Positions 52,220 to 61,683 of a stretch of DNA of 64,000 bases are shown one piece after another. The DNA comes from Marinoscillum sp. MHG1-6 (GTDB lineage Bacteria; Bacteroidota; Bacteroidia; Cytophagales; Cyclobacteriaceae), in contig NZ_JAMZMI010000001.1 of the NCBI RefSeq assembly GCF_024714475.1, positions 620,001 through 684,000 on the forward strand. Direction: 5' to 3'. Each line of letters opens with the position of its first letter. Within the stretch, counting starts at the first letter, position 1. The notes under the pieces are model-generated. The model was not told where the DNA came from. It ran no database searches and saw only the letters and a list, made by a program, of their open reading frames with translations. The translations under genes were made by a program, and so were the position numbers.

Positions 52220-53350
52220 TTATTCATCATAGAATAATCGTAGCGCAATATCATCGGCAACCATAAACCCTGCCGTCGTAAGAGAGAGTTGGCTATTCTC
52301 TAATTTGACGAAATCTGAACGCAATAAATTGTCGATTTCTTCTTTTTGATCATTTAAAAGGTCTTTTCTCCATCGAATTTTGAGCGAGTTCAGGTCAATT
52401 CCTTCAACAGTTCGGAGTTCGGTTAATATGATCTCGTTAATTCTTTGAAGATCACTTAGGGTCTCGACGGTCTCAGGTATTTCTCCACTTTGGATGGCCT
52501 CAATGTATTTGTGATTGTGTCGAATGTTGTAGGAGCGATGTTGACCATCAAAAGAATGGGCACCGGGGCCTATTCCCAGGTAGCTCTTACCTGACCAATA
52601 GGCACTGTTATGTCTGGATTCATATCCGGGTTTTGCGAAATTGGAGACCTCATATTGTCTGTATCCCAGATCAGATAAGTATTCAATGGCATATTTATAT
52701 TGGTTAGCGGCAAGATCTTCAGAGGTTTCTTGTAGTTTTCCTTTTGCTACCCAATTACCAAAAACAGTTTTTTCTTCGATCGTAAGGCCATAAAGTGAAA
52801 TGTGAGGGAGTTTGAGCGCGACCATCTGTTGAAGATCATGTTTCCAATAGTCCATTTCTTCAGGTGGTAAGGCATAGATCAGGTCAGCGGTCAGGTTGTC
52901 AAAACCGATCTCCTGGGCATTTTTGATGCAGTTAATAGCTTCCCGGGCGGAGTGAGTTCTGTTGATTAGCTTAAGTCGATCATCTTGAAAAGTTTGAATG
53001 CCTACACTCAAACGATTTATACCTGCGGCCTTCAATCCTGCCAATTTTTTACTGTTGAGATCATCAGGATTGGCCTCCAGGGTAATCTCGGGAGATGTGC
53101 CGACAGAATGATTTTTCCGAATTCGATTGAGGATCATTGCGATGTGGGCCTCTTCTAAAATTGACGGGGTTCCGCCACCAAAGTAGATGGTTTCGATAGT
53201 CTCAGAGCCCAGATAATCTTTTCTAATAGCTAATTCAAGTAGGATGGCGCGAACCATCTCGTTGGTATTAGTCAGATTCGTACTGAAGTGGAAGTCACAA
53301 TAGTGGCATGCCTGTTTACAAAAAGGGATATGAATATATATTCCAGCCAC
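52220..53350 (-). CDS. hemW: Radical SAM protein HemW
   Basis: A 376-residue radical SAM enzyme. The CxxxCxxC motif is in PFCKQACHYCDFHF at residues 9-22, and the extra cysteine pattern plus IYFGGGTPS, LEANPDD and LSVGIQTFQDD are typical of HemW, a haem chaperone or coproporphyrinogen III oxidase-like protein that inserts haem into respiratory enzymes. It lacks the N-terminal extension of HemN. The start is GTG 53350: MAGIYIHIPFC is conserved from the very start, and an in-frame TAA lies eight codons upstream with no ATG between. Confidence 0.9.
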   Translation of the reverse strand: MAGIYIHIPFCKQACHYCDFHFSTNLTNTNEMVRAILLELAIRKDYLGSETIETIYFGGGTPSILEEAHIAMILNRIRKNHSVGTSPEITLEANPDDLNSKKLAGLKAAGINRLSVGIQTFQDDRLKLINRTHSAREAINCIKNAQEIGFDNLTADLIYALPPEEMDYWKHDLQQMVALKLPHISLYGLTIEEKTVFGNWVAKGKLQETSEDLAANQYKYAIEYLSDLGYRQYEVSNFAKPGYESRHNSAYWSGKSYLGIGPGAHSFDGQHRSYNIRHNHKYIEAIQSGEIPETVETLSDLQRINEIILTELRTVEGIDLNSLKIRWRKDLLNDQKEEIDNLLRSDFVKLENSQLSLTTAGFMVADDIALRLFYDE

Positions 53351-53387
53351 AGAGGTTGATACTTTTAATTAATCACTAATGAGTGTG

Positions 53388-53406
53388 ATTATCTTGCGAA
53401 GATAAT
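53388..53406. promoter_or_regulatory. Inverted repeat overlapping the start of the Omp85-like gene
   Basis: ATTATCTT, spacer GCG, AAGATAAT: a perfect eight-bp palindrome that includes the first bases of the ATG at 53405 and lies between divergent hemW and the outer-membrane gene. It may be an operator or a translation-blocking hairpin. Confidence 0.45.
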
Positions 53407-55054
53407 GAGGTGTGCATGGATTTTTTTGTTTTTAGTCCAACTGTTGAGTCTGGGAAGGACCACTCTCGCACAGCACGTCGTATATCTGGACAGTCAAAGA
53501 GTAAAAGTATTTGACTCGGGGATATCTCAGACAGATATTGAATTTTATCTAAGGGAATTGCAGCTGGCCCAATGGTCCAAAGGGTATCTATTCTGTCAAA
53601 TTTTCGGAGCCTCAGACTCTTCCTCTTACCTGCATCGTGGTAAAAAATACTGGTTCGAAGTTGACTCCATTTATGATTTGGATGAGAACAAAATGGTGGA
53701 TCGGTGGCGTCCAATAGCATACAAGAATTTAAGAAAGGAGGTTAATGAATTTTGGATCGACAAGGGGTATCCCTTTGCAACATTTCAGCTTAATGATATT
53801 CATCCTCAATCAGGCGGATATAGGGCGGCTTTGGAACTTTGTAAGGGGCCATACATTGTATATGATAGTCTCTATCTAATAAATCCTATTAAAAGCGATC
53901 TGGAGTATGTTGAAAAGCTTTTGGATATTGAAACAGGGCAACCATTTAAGGAATCTGACTACAAAGCACTTTCGCAAAAATTGAGCAGGCTACCCTATGC
54001 TACCTTGAATGCACCTCCGGATGTGTCCTTTAGTGACGGGAAATCAATCATCTATCTTGATATTGAGGAACAATCTTCTAGCTCCTTCGAAGGAATAATT
54101 GGGTTTCTTCCCAATCAGGCGAATGGAGGGTTGTTGGTTACGGGATATTTAGACTTATACCTTAGTAATCTTTTTGGCTCAGGAAAGGAGTTTTCATTTC
54201 AGTGGAATCGGTTTGCTCAACAATCACAATCAATAGACCTTAGTTACCGGCATCCATATTTGATAAAATCCAATCTGTTGTTGGATGTAGACTTTCATTT
54301 ATTTAAACAGGATACGGGGTTTTTAAATCAAGATTGGAAACTAAAGTTGGGGGCATATATTGGTACTTCAACCACATTGAAAGCTACTTATCATCGGTCC
54401 AATACAAATCTGATCACGCTCGATCAACAATATGCTGAATCACAAAACATTATTGATTTCCAAAGGGATTTCTATGGGTTGGAGTTGAATAATAATAGTT
54501 ATGAATGGCCATTTGATTTTAGAGGAGGATTTAAATGGAAGGCTTTGGCAAGCCTTGGTCAAAAGCAAATTCAAAGGAATCCAAACTTCCCGGATAATTA
54601 TTATGACTCTATTAAATTGAAAACGAACATCGCCAGATTTCAGCTGGATGTCAAAAACCAATTCGCTTTTGATGATCAACTGGCGTTCTTCAACGAGGTT
54701 TCCATGGGCTGGCTTGAGAATGAATCAGTATTAAATAATGAAGCCTATAGAATTGGCGGTTTCAGATCAGTTAGAGGATTTAACGAAAATGAGTTCTATG
54801 CCAGAAAATATTTGATGAGCAGAATGGAATTGCGTCAATACTTTGAGCGGTCATCCTATTTTATGCTCTTTTATGATCAGCTGTTGTATCAAGGAAAATC
54901 CATCACTGATTATCCTTTTGGACTTGGATTGGGATTTGCCCTTTCCACAAAATCCAGTTTGTTTAATTTCGCCATGGCCGTCGGCAAGTCTGAAGGAAAC
55001 CCAATGAGTTTTTCCACGGCCAAAATTCATTTTGGATACATTTCCAGGTTTTAA
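53405..55054 (+). CDS. Omp85/BamA-TamA superfamily outer-membrane protein
   Basis: A 549-residue protein. The signal peptide ends TTLAQ. One or two POTRA-like domains (about 100-235) precede a barrel of about 310 residues. The L6-loop motif is GGFRSVRGFNENEF near 455, diagnostic for the superfamily, and the C-terminal strand ends KIHFGYISRF with a terminal Phe. It is shorter than BamA, which suggests a TamA-like or two-partner-secretion-like role. Its stop abuts the DUF4271 ATG, so it may lead the long T9SS block. Confidence 0.85.
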   Translation: MRCAWIFLFLVQLLSLGRTTLAQHVVYLDSQRVKVFDSGISQTDIEFYLRELQLAQWSKGYLFCQIFGASDSSSYLHRGKKYWFEVDSIYDLDENKMVDRWRPIAYKNLRKEVNEFWIDKGYPFATFQLNDIHPQSGGYRAALELCKGPYIVYDSLYLINPIKSDLEYVEKLLDIETGQPFKESDYKALSQKLSRLPYATLNAPPDVSFSDGKSIIYLDIEEQSSSSFEGIIGFLPNQANGGLLVTGYLDLYLSNLFGSGKEFSFQWNRFAQQSQSIDLSYRHPYLIKSNLLLDVDFHLFKQDTGFLNQDWKLKLGAYIGTSTTLKATYHRSNTNLITLDQQYAESQNIIDFQRDFYGLELNNNSYEWPFDFRGGFKWKALASLGQKQIQRNPNFPDNYYDSIKLKTNIARFQLDVKNQFAFDDQLAFFNEVSMGWLENESVLNNEAYRIGGFRSVRGFNENEFYARKYLMSRMELRQYFERSSYFMLFYDQLLYQGKSITDYPFGLGLGFALSTKSSLFNFAMAVGKSEGNPMSFSTAKIHFGYISRF

Positions 55055-56128
55055 ATGAAAAAATTGATTCTCTCGTGCTTACTGTTAATAATATCTTTTG
55101 GGCTCGTTGCCCAGACTGATACTGTATTACTTGAGGATTTGAGATACCAATGGGTATATCTTAATGAAGGAGAAACCACCCCGGCAACAGGAACCAGTGG
55201 AATTGAATTGGTCTCGTTTAATACGGTTCTCAAGGAAAATCAGATTATAAAGATATGCAATGATGAGCCATACGATATTTGGGTGAACCTGCGAATGTTT
55301 AAGCACCAGGTGAGTTCATGCGTATCTCTTCAGCTTGAAGATTTTGAGGAGCTTCCCTCTGATACTTTGAATATACAGATTAGTGGACCAAGAGGGTTGA
55401 CCAGTTTGACTACGGAATTAAACCATGTGGTTGCAATCGAATCTGATGATTTGGAGATAGAATATAAGTCGGGCAATAGTTTAAGGGACTATTATTTGAT
55501 CAGTTTGCTGATTTTGCTTGTGTTTGGAGCGATTTTACGCCGGTACTATACGATAAGGTTTGATAAGCTTTTTTCTAATCCACTGGCCATCAGAAGGAGA
55601 TCTTCGTATGATGATTTTTATCCTGATTTTTTCAGTGCGGACAATATCCTAATACTGTTATATCTAGCATATTTGGTAGCGGTGCCCGTGGTTTATATCA
55701 ATTACCGGGTTCAGTTGATTGGTTCGGGAATATCTTTCGGTGGTCTGATGGCGGAGCAACTGTTTTTTACTGGACTGGTGGCAATATTAATTTTGGGTAA
55801 GCACCTCATATCTGTCATTTTATCATCATTTTTCAAGTTTAGGGAAGTAAGTAACATCCAAAATCAGGATTTTATGAATTACTTTTCCTGGGTAGCCCTT
55901 TTTATTTTATTGATAACTGTTCTGGACCTTGCATATCTAGTCCTTAATAGCTCTAGCTGGTTCAGTTTTATCGGTTATATCCTGACATTTTCGGTAGCAA
56001 TATTTCAGCTTATCTCTTATTTTAAAATAGATAGAGTTACCTCACTGAAAAAAATTATGATTATTTCCTACCTTTGCACAACTGAATTTTTACCAGGGTT
56101 TATTTTGATATATCTGCTAATCAAATAG
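55055..56128 (+). CDS. DUF4271 membrane protein
   Basis: A 357-residue protein: signal peptide ending GLVAQT, an extracytoplasmic domain of about 110 residues, then five to six membrane helices. The last segment, KKIMIISYLCTTEFLPGFILIYLL, is the signature of DUF4271. This family is almost always encoded next to hemD in Bacteroidota, as here. Function is unknown. It starts one base after the Omp85-like stop, so coupling is likely. Confidence 0.85.
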   Translation: MKKLILSCLLLIISFGLVAQTDTVLLEDLRYQWVYLNEGETTPATGTSGIELVSFNTVLKENQIIKICNDEPYDIWVNLRMFKHQVSSCVSLQLEDFEELPSDTLNIQISGPRGLTSLTTELNHVVAIESDDLEIEYKSGNSLRDYYLISLLILLVFGAILRRYYTIRFDKLFSNPLAIRRRSSYDDFYPDFFSADNILILLYLAYLVAVPVVYINYRVQLIGSGISFGGLMAEQLFFTGLVAILILGKHLISVILSSFFKFREVSNIQNQDFMNYFSWVALFILLITVLDLAYLVLNSSSWFSFIGYILTFSVAIFQLISYFKIDRVTSLKKIMIISYLCTTEFLPGFILIYLLIK

Positions 56129-56169
56129 ATAGGTTAGATCAAAGGTTCTCATATTTAGGATAGATAGGA

Positions 56170-56958
56170 ATGAGCGAAGAATTGTTACTAACATCTCAGG
56201 AGAGATTAAATAAAGTCTCTTCAATACTGGTTTCACAGCCAGAACCACAAACAGAAAATTCTCCTTACGAAAAGCTTGCGTCGAAATACAATGTAAAAAT
56301 TGATTTCAGGCAATTTATTGCCATCGACCCAGTGGGCATTAAGGAGTTTAGAAAGCAAAAAATCGATATCCTCGATCATTCGGCGGTGATATTCACTAGT
56401 CGAAATGCTGTTGATCATTTCTTCAGATTAGCGCAGGAAAGCAAGGTGGAGATTCCTGCTGACATGAAATATTTCTGTATTTCTGAACAAACGGCTAACT
56501 ATCTTCAGAAGTACATCGTAATCCGAAAAAGAAAAATATTTACAGGGCTTAGGACTGCTCAGGACCTGCTTGAGGTGATGAAGAAGCACAAAGGTGAAAA
56601 GTATCTTTTCCCTTGTTCTAATATCCGTAAGGATGACATTCCGAATTTCCTCGAGGAGAATAATTATCAATATACCGAGGCCATTATTTACAAGACGGTA
56701 GCAGCTGATCTATCAGATCTTTCTGATATTACCTATGACATTATTGCTTTTTTTAGTCCATCAGGTATCAGTTCATTGTTTGATAATTTTCCTGATTTCA
56801 AGCAAAACAAAACGCGTATTGCTGCTTTTGGGCCTACCACTGCAAAGGCAGTCAAAGATGCCGGTTTGATTCTTGATATTCAGGCGCCTCTTCCAAATGC
56901 CCCATCAATGACAGGTGCATTGGAACTTTATATCAAAAAGGCAAATAACATAATGTAG
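56170..56958 (+). CDS. hemD: Uroporphyrinogen-III synthase
   Basis: Cyclises hydroxymethylbilane to uroporphyrinogen III in haem synthesis. The 262-residue protein has the two-lobed HemD pattern: SAVIFTSRNAVDHFF in lobe one, KYLFPCSNIRKDDIPNFLEENNYQYTEAIIYKT at the hinge, and IIAFFSPSGISSLF with AAFGPTTAKAVKDAGL. The family is weakly conserved, but these segments fit. It lies between DUF4271 and a PorP gene, the usual Bacteroidota order. Confidence 0.88.
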   Translation: MSEELLLTSQERLNKVSSILVSQPEPQTENSPYEKLASKYNVKIDFRQFIAIDPVGIKEFRKQKIDILDHSAVIFTSRNAVDHFFRLAQESKVEIPADMKYFCISEQTANYLQKYIVIRKRKIFTGLRTAQDLLEVMKKHKGEKYLFPCSNIRKDDIPNFLEENNYQYTEAIIYKTVAADLSDLSDITYDIIAFFSPSGISSLFDNFPDFKQNKTRIAAFGPTTAKAVKDAGLILDIQAPLPNAPSMTGALELYIKKANNIM

Positions 56959-57005
56959 TATTCTTTATCGCGGGTATTTTTGTTTCCGTACCTTTAGGAT
57001 AGGTT

Positions 57006-57947
57006 ATGAGACGAATTATCCTCTTGCTTATATTAATGATATGTTTTGGGCAGTTGAAAGCCCAAAACAGTCTTTTTTTGAGCCACCAGATGTTAGTCCC
57101 AAGTAGCTTCAATCCGGGAGCTCTAGGTGCTGAATCTGTTTCCAATCTCATTTTTGTCTACAGAAATCAGTGGACGGGGTACTCCCCTAATTTTTATTCT
57201 AACGGCGGGGCTCCAAATACTCAGATGCTTTGTTTTAATGTTCCTATCCAAGGCATTCCACTTACTGGCTTCGGATTGAATATTTCAAATGATAATCTGG
57301 GTGCGGAAAACAATTTCCAAATACATTTTCAGACCGCTTTTCAGATCAGATTGAATTTTGCCTCGCTTTATTTAGGCGTTACTTCGGGTTTATACTCCAA
57401 GGTGTTGAGAGGAAATGAGCTCAATTTTAATGACCCTGAGGACCCGTTAAAGTCTGAGATAACACAATCACAGTTAAAACCGGATTTTGGTTTTGGAGCC
57501 TGGTATGTTTCTAATCAGGGGTATTATCTTGGTCTAAGTACGTTAAATACTTTAGAGCCGAATTTTGATTTTGGCTATGGGAAGATAGAGCGCTCCTATA
57601 CTTTGAGCGCCGGAACTCAATATAAACTAACCCCGGATTTCATTTTAAGACCAAATCTTAACGTGCGATCCGATCTATCGGAAGTGACATTTGATGTCGG
57701 TTCAATGGTTTATTATCAAACGAAACTTTGGACCGGTGTTTCATATAGATTGGAAGAGTCGCTAATGGCGTTTGTTGGTTATGGGTTGTTACAAAACCAA
57801 CTCAAGGTGGGATATGCTTTCGAATATATTGTCCACAACCGCGCAGCGAAGAACTCAACGTCACACGAAATACTCATCAAGTATTTGTTGCCTGAACTGG
57901 TTTTTGGTGGAAGGAAAAGTGTTAAAACCCCAAGGTTTAGTTTCTAG
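57006..57947 (+). CDS. PorP/SprF-like type IX secretion outer-membrane protein
   Basis: A 313-residue beta-barrel protein. The signal peptide ends CFGQLKAQ. The segment LVPSSFNPGALG, then VYRNQWTGY, is the hallmark of PorP/SprF proteins. A TATTTTTG box (56975-56982) may be its promoter. Within the T9SS it would anchor or secrete specific surface adhesins. It is directly upstream of gldK on the same strand. It is paralogous to many SprF genes, so its cargo cannot be named. Confidence 0.9.
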   Translation: MRRIILLLILMICFGQLKAQNSLFLSHQMLVPSSFNPGALGAESVSNLIFVYRNQWTGYSPNFYSNGGAPNTQMLCFNVPIQGIPLTGFGLNISNDNLGAENNFQIHFQTAFQIRLNFASLYLGVTSGLYSKVLRGNELNFNDPEDPLKSEITQSQLKPDFGFGAWYVSNQGYYLGLSTLNTLEPNFDFGYGKIERSYTLSAGTQYKLTPDFILRPNLNVRSDLSEVTFDVGSMVYYQTKLWTGVSYRLEESLMAFVGYGLLQNQLKVGYAFEYIVHNRAAKNSTSHEILIKYLLPELVFGGRKSVKTPRFSF

Positions 57948-58111
57948 CTTATACAGCTTTTGAAAAAAGCTTGTTTAAAACTGAAAATTGGATAATTTGC
58001 AAATCAAACTTGCGTGGTAACCTTATAACCATGTATATTTAGGTCTTTAGACACAATATATTTTGTTAAAGTTTGTTTATTTTACATACTTGCAAGTTCA
58101 AATTAGGTGTT

Positions 58112-59152
58112 ATGATTAAGATGCGTGTATCAACGTTAAATTCTTTAACAGTATTGTCTCTTTGCGGTATTCTACTGCAAAGCTGTGGATTGTTCGGTGG
58201 AGGTGGTACCAGCGATCAGGGTGAGCTTATTGGCGTACCCAATCGTGAAGGATGGGAGATGACCAGACCCTATGGTATGGTTGCATGTCCTGCAGGTACT
58301 TTCCATATGGGGCAGGCAGACGAAGATGTAGCTGCTACCCAGATTAACTTTAATAAACAGATAACTATCGGAGCATTCTTTATGGATGATACCGAAATTA
58401 CGAACAACGAGTATCGTCAGTTTACGACGGCTATTACCGAGGGATCTGAAGTGGATTTGCCTGCGGGATATTCCGTTGCAGACTTGATGCCAGACACAAT
58501 GGCATGGGTGAGAGATTACACTCACCACATGGGCGATCCGTTGGTTGTTTATTATTGGTCTCATCCTGCTTTTGATGATTATCCCGTTGTTGGTGTTGAT
58601 TGGAATGCTGCCCAGTACTTTTGTAAATGGAGGACTCAGCATTTGAATGAATACAGACAAAGTGTTGGTATGCCTATCATGCCTAACTTTAGATTGCCAT
58701 CTGAGGCTGAATGGGAATATGCCGCAAGAGGAGGTCGCGATATGGCTAAATATCCTTGGGGTAATCCTTATATAAGGAATCAAAAAGGATGTTTGTTGGC
58801 TAACTTTAAACCAGGACGAGGAAATTATTTTGACGATGGCTTTGCCTACACGTCCCCGGTTGCGACTTATTTCTCCAATGACTATGGACTTTTTGACATG
58901 GCGGGAAATGCTGCGGAATGGTGTGAAGATGCCTATAATCCTGCGGCAATGCCTGTGGTATGGGATTTGAACCCGACCTACTATGACGAAAGAATTGATT
59001 TCAAGATCATCCGTGGAGGATCTTGGAAGGATATAGCATATTATTTGGAAACCGGAACTAGAACTTACGAGCACAGAGATACAGCTCGATCATCTATAGG
59101 ATTCAGATGTGCAATGACTTATCTTGGTCGATCATCTGGGTACGAATTTTAA
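58112..59152 (+). CDS. gldK: Gliding motility/T9SS lipoprotein GldK
   Basis: A 346-residue lipoprotein with lipobox GILLQSC. The FGE-sulfatase domain spans about 60-340, with EITNNEYRQF, RLPSEAEWEYAARGG, FDMAGNAAEWCED and IIRGGSWKD. GldK forms the periplasmic ring of the T9SS with GldN. I chose ATG 58112 (MIKMRVSTLNS); an earlier in-frame codon at 58073 lies in the promoter region, and ATG 58121 is a close alternative. It is the first gene of gldKLMN. Confidence 0.95.
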   Translation: MIKMRVSTLNSLTVLSLCGILLQSCGLFGGGGTSDQGELIGVPNREGWEMTRPYGMVACPAGTFHMGQADEDVAATQINFNKQITIGAFFMDDTEITNNEYRQFTTAITEGSEVDLPAGYSVADLMPDTMAWVRDYTHHMGDPLVVYYWSHPAFDDYPVVGVDWNAAQYFCKWRTQHLNEYRQSVGMPIMPNFRLPSEAEWEYAARGGRDMAKYPWGNPYIRNQKGCLLANFKPGRGNYFDDGFAYTSPVATYFSNDYGLFDMAGNAAEWCEDAYNPAAMPVVWDLNPTYYDERIDFKIIRGGSWKDIAYYLETGTRTYEHRDTARSSIGFRCAMTYLGRSSGYEF

Positions 59153-59184
59153 TTTGACATTACTAACCTAAATATTAGAAACAA

Positions 59185-59994
59185 ATGAGCAAAAAAGGCG
59201 GATTTCAGGAGCTTCTCTTTTCAACCATAATGCCGAAAATTTACGGTATCGGTGCTGCGATTGTAATTGTAGGAGCGATGTTTAAAATTCTTCACCTTCC
59301 AGGTGCAGGAGCCATGTTGGGTATTGGTTTGACAACAGAAGCAGTAATCTTCTTCTTTAGTGCCTTTGAACCAAAACACAAAGATCCGGATTGGGCAAAA
59401 GTTTATCCAGAGTTGGCTGATGATTACGATGGTCCTGTTGCAACTCCGAAAAGAGTTACTTCTGGGAGCAACAGCGGAGCTTCTGCTGCAATGGATAAAA
59501 TGCTCGAAGACGCAAAAGTTGGTCCTGAGTTACTAAAAAGTTTGGGTGATGGAATGAAAGGTCTGGCAGACTCTGCCAATAAAATGGCAGCGTTAGGTGA
59601 TGCTTCTGTAGCTACTAACGAATATGCTAAAAACGTTAAGACTGCGTCAGGCTCATTAGTTGAAATGAATAAATCTTATGCTGTTTCTATTCAGGCTATG
59701 TCTGAAATGGCCGAAGCGTCTAAAGACACGAAGGAATATCATACTCAGGTACAAAATGTTACCAAAAGCCTTGGAGCGTTGAATGCTGTTTATGAAATGG
59801 AACTTAAAGATGCCCACAGTCATGTGAAGTCTATGAATAAGTTCTATTCCAATGTAAGTGAGGCCTTGGAAAGCATGGGTGAGGCTGGTAAAGAAACAGC
59901 TGCATTCCAGACACAATTGAATCAACTTACAACCAATATTGCAAGCCTTAATAAGGTTTACGGTAGCATGTTGAGTGCTATGAAACAAGGTTAA
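59185..59994 (+). CDS. gldL: T9SS motor protein GldL
   Basis: A 269-residue inner-membrane protein with two helices near residues 14-60 (KIYGIGAAIVIVGAMFKILHLPGAGAML). It then has a long helical cytoplasmic tail with repeated KTASGSLVEMNKSY-type segments. GldL and GldM form the proton-driven rotary motor that powers secretion and gliding. A conserved glutamate in TM2 (TTEAVIFFF) is the expected proton site. It starts 32 bp after gldK. Confidence 0.95.
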   Translation: MSKKGGFQELLFSTIMPKIYGIGAAIVIVGAMFKILHLPGAGAMLGIGLTTEAVIFFFSAFEPKHKDPDWAKVYPELADDYDGPVATPKRVTSGSNSGASAAMDKMLEDAKVGPELLKSLGDGMKGLADSANKMAALGDASVATNEYAKNVKTASGSLVEMNKSYAVSIQAMSEMAEASKDTKEYHTQVQNVTKSLGALNAVYEMELKDAHSHVKSMNKFYSNVSEALESMGEAGKETAAFQTQLNQLTTNIASLNKVYGSMLSAMKQG

Positions 59995-60025
59995 TTTTCC
60001 AATTAAAAGCTAAACAGAAGAAATT

Positions 60026-61672
60026 ATGGCTGGAGGAAAAGAGACACCAAGACAGAAGATGATCGGGATGATGTATCTGGTGTTAACAGCATTGTTAGCG
60101 CTGAACGTTAGTACAACGGTCATTGATAAGTTCGTATTCCTGAATGATTCGTTGGTTCGTGCAAATCTTGAAACCGCTGAGCGAAATCAGGCGATTATCG
60201 AAAATATTGTCAAAACTGTAGATGATTCCGGGAATCGAGAAGATGATGTGAAAGTTGCAGATGCAGCTAAAAAACTTCATGATGAGACTAACCGTGTTAT
60301 GGAAGAGCTGACCAATCTTAAGGTTCAGATGGTCGAAGTAACCGGGGGTTATCTTGAAGGAAATAAAGGAGAGTATCCTGGTGATGCTAAGCACCTTGAA
60401 GGTAAGACAGACTATGATAAGGTTGGTAATTATATGATGCCTGTCGAAGAGGGTGGTGAAGGACACGGAGAAGAGCTAAAAGAGCTTCTCAACGGATATG
60501 CAGAAATGGTCAAGAGTACCCTCAAAACAATTGGTGCCGATGAGAAGGAATTAGCTCATTTTATGCCAATAGCTTTGGATGCAGATGAAGATCCGGTTTA
60601 TAATCAGGATCCGAATCAAAAGGGGAAAGTATTTTCTGATTTGGCATTCCATAGCTCACCAACTCCTGCAGCACTTGCTACAGTGAGTGAGTTTCAATCC
60701 AGAGTTTTGGGTTATGAAACAAGAGCACTAGATTATGCTAAAGGTAGAGTTGGTGCTGGTGATTTGAAATTCGATGTTATTGTACCTATGGTAAAACCAG
60801 AGTCAAAATATGTGGCTGCTGGTGCTAAATATTCTGCTAAGATGTTCATTGCGGCATCTTCCTCAGGGGTTACACCTACAATGACTTACAACGATAAGGA
60901 ATTAGAGGTTGATGCTTCGGGTCAGGGTTTGGTTGAGTTTACTGCTTCAGCTAAGACTTATGACAAAGAAGGATTAAGTCGTCAGACGTATAAAGCGGCA
61001 ATCACCGTGAACACAGGTGGACGTGATACTACGTTTACAGATGAAATAGAATATTTTGTTGTGAAACCAGTTATTCAAATTCAATCACAATCTGTTAATG
61101 CGCTCTACCTGAATTGTGGAAATAAATTGGATGTACAGGTTCCGGCTTTAGGAACAAGTTATAACCCATCCTTTACTGCAAGTAATGGTGTAGCGCTTAA
61201 AGGTTCTGATAAAGGTCAGGTTACAGTTGTGCCTACCTCTCTTAAAGAGGTAACACTGAATGTTTCAAGTAGCGGAAACTTTATTGGTTCAAGATCTTTT
61301 GGAGTTAGAAGGATTCCTCAACCATCAATAAAAGCATTTACTGATCAAGGGGAAGTAAATATGAAATCTGGTATTTCTGCTAAGTCTCCAAGATTATATT
61401 TAAGAGCTATACCTGATGAAAGTTTCCAACAATTCCTTCCTGATGATGCTAAGTTCAGGGTGGCTCAAGCAGAAATCACATTAGTTAGTGGAGGTATTGG
61501 AAGAACTACTATACAGGCAGGTGAGCGAGTAAATCTGGCAGGGATTGCTTCACAGGCAAGAAAAGGAGATGCATTAGTTATTGAACTGAAGTTGATTCAA
61601 CGACAGAATTTTAGAAAGCAAGTTGAGACATTTCCTGTTGTCACCAGGTTCCTGACTATACCATTGAATTAA
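60026..61672 (+). CDS. gldM: T9SS motor protein GldM
   Basis: A 548-residue protein. It starts MAGGKETPRQKMIGMMYLVLTALLALNVST, with the single membrane helix at about 12-30. The periplasmic part has a helical D1 and three Ig-like domains, which form the long shaft reaching to GldK and GldN. The helix carries the conserved Arg-Gln-Lys before it and packs in the GldL ring. It starts 31 bp after gldL, in the standard order. Confidence 0.95.
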   Translation: MAGGKETPRQKMIGMMYLVLTALLALNVSTTVIDKFVFLNDSLVRANLETAERNQAIIENIVKTVDDSGNREDDVKVADAAKKLHDETNRVMEELTNLKVQMVEVTGGYLEGNKGEYPGDAKHLEGKTDYDKVGNYMMPVEEGGEGHGEELKELLNGYAEMVKSTLKTIGADEKELAHFMPIALDADEDPVYNQDPNQKGKVFSDLAFHSSPTPAALATVSEFQSRVLGYETRALDYAKGRVGAGDLKFDVIVPMVKPESKYVAAGAKYSAKMFIAASSSGVTPTMTYNDKELEVDASGQGLVEFTASAKTYDKEGLSRQTYKAAITVNTGGRDTTFTDEIEYFVVKPVIQIQSQSVNALYLNCGNKLDVQVPALGTSYNPSFTASNGVALKGSDKGQVTVVPTSLKEVTLNVSSSGNFIGSRSFGVRRIPQPSIKAFTDQGEVNMKSGISAKSPRLYLRAIPDESFQQFLPDDAKFRVAQAEITLVSGGIGRTTIQAGERVNLAGIASQARKGDALVIELKLIQRQNFRKQVETFPVVTRFLTIPLN

Positions 61673-61683
61673 TCAAATAGGTT

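Noticed and set aside
58172-59074. 300-codon minus-strand open frame
   Set aside because: It is antisense to gldK; the sense frame carries the full lipobox and FGE motifs.
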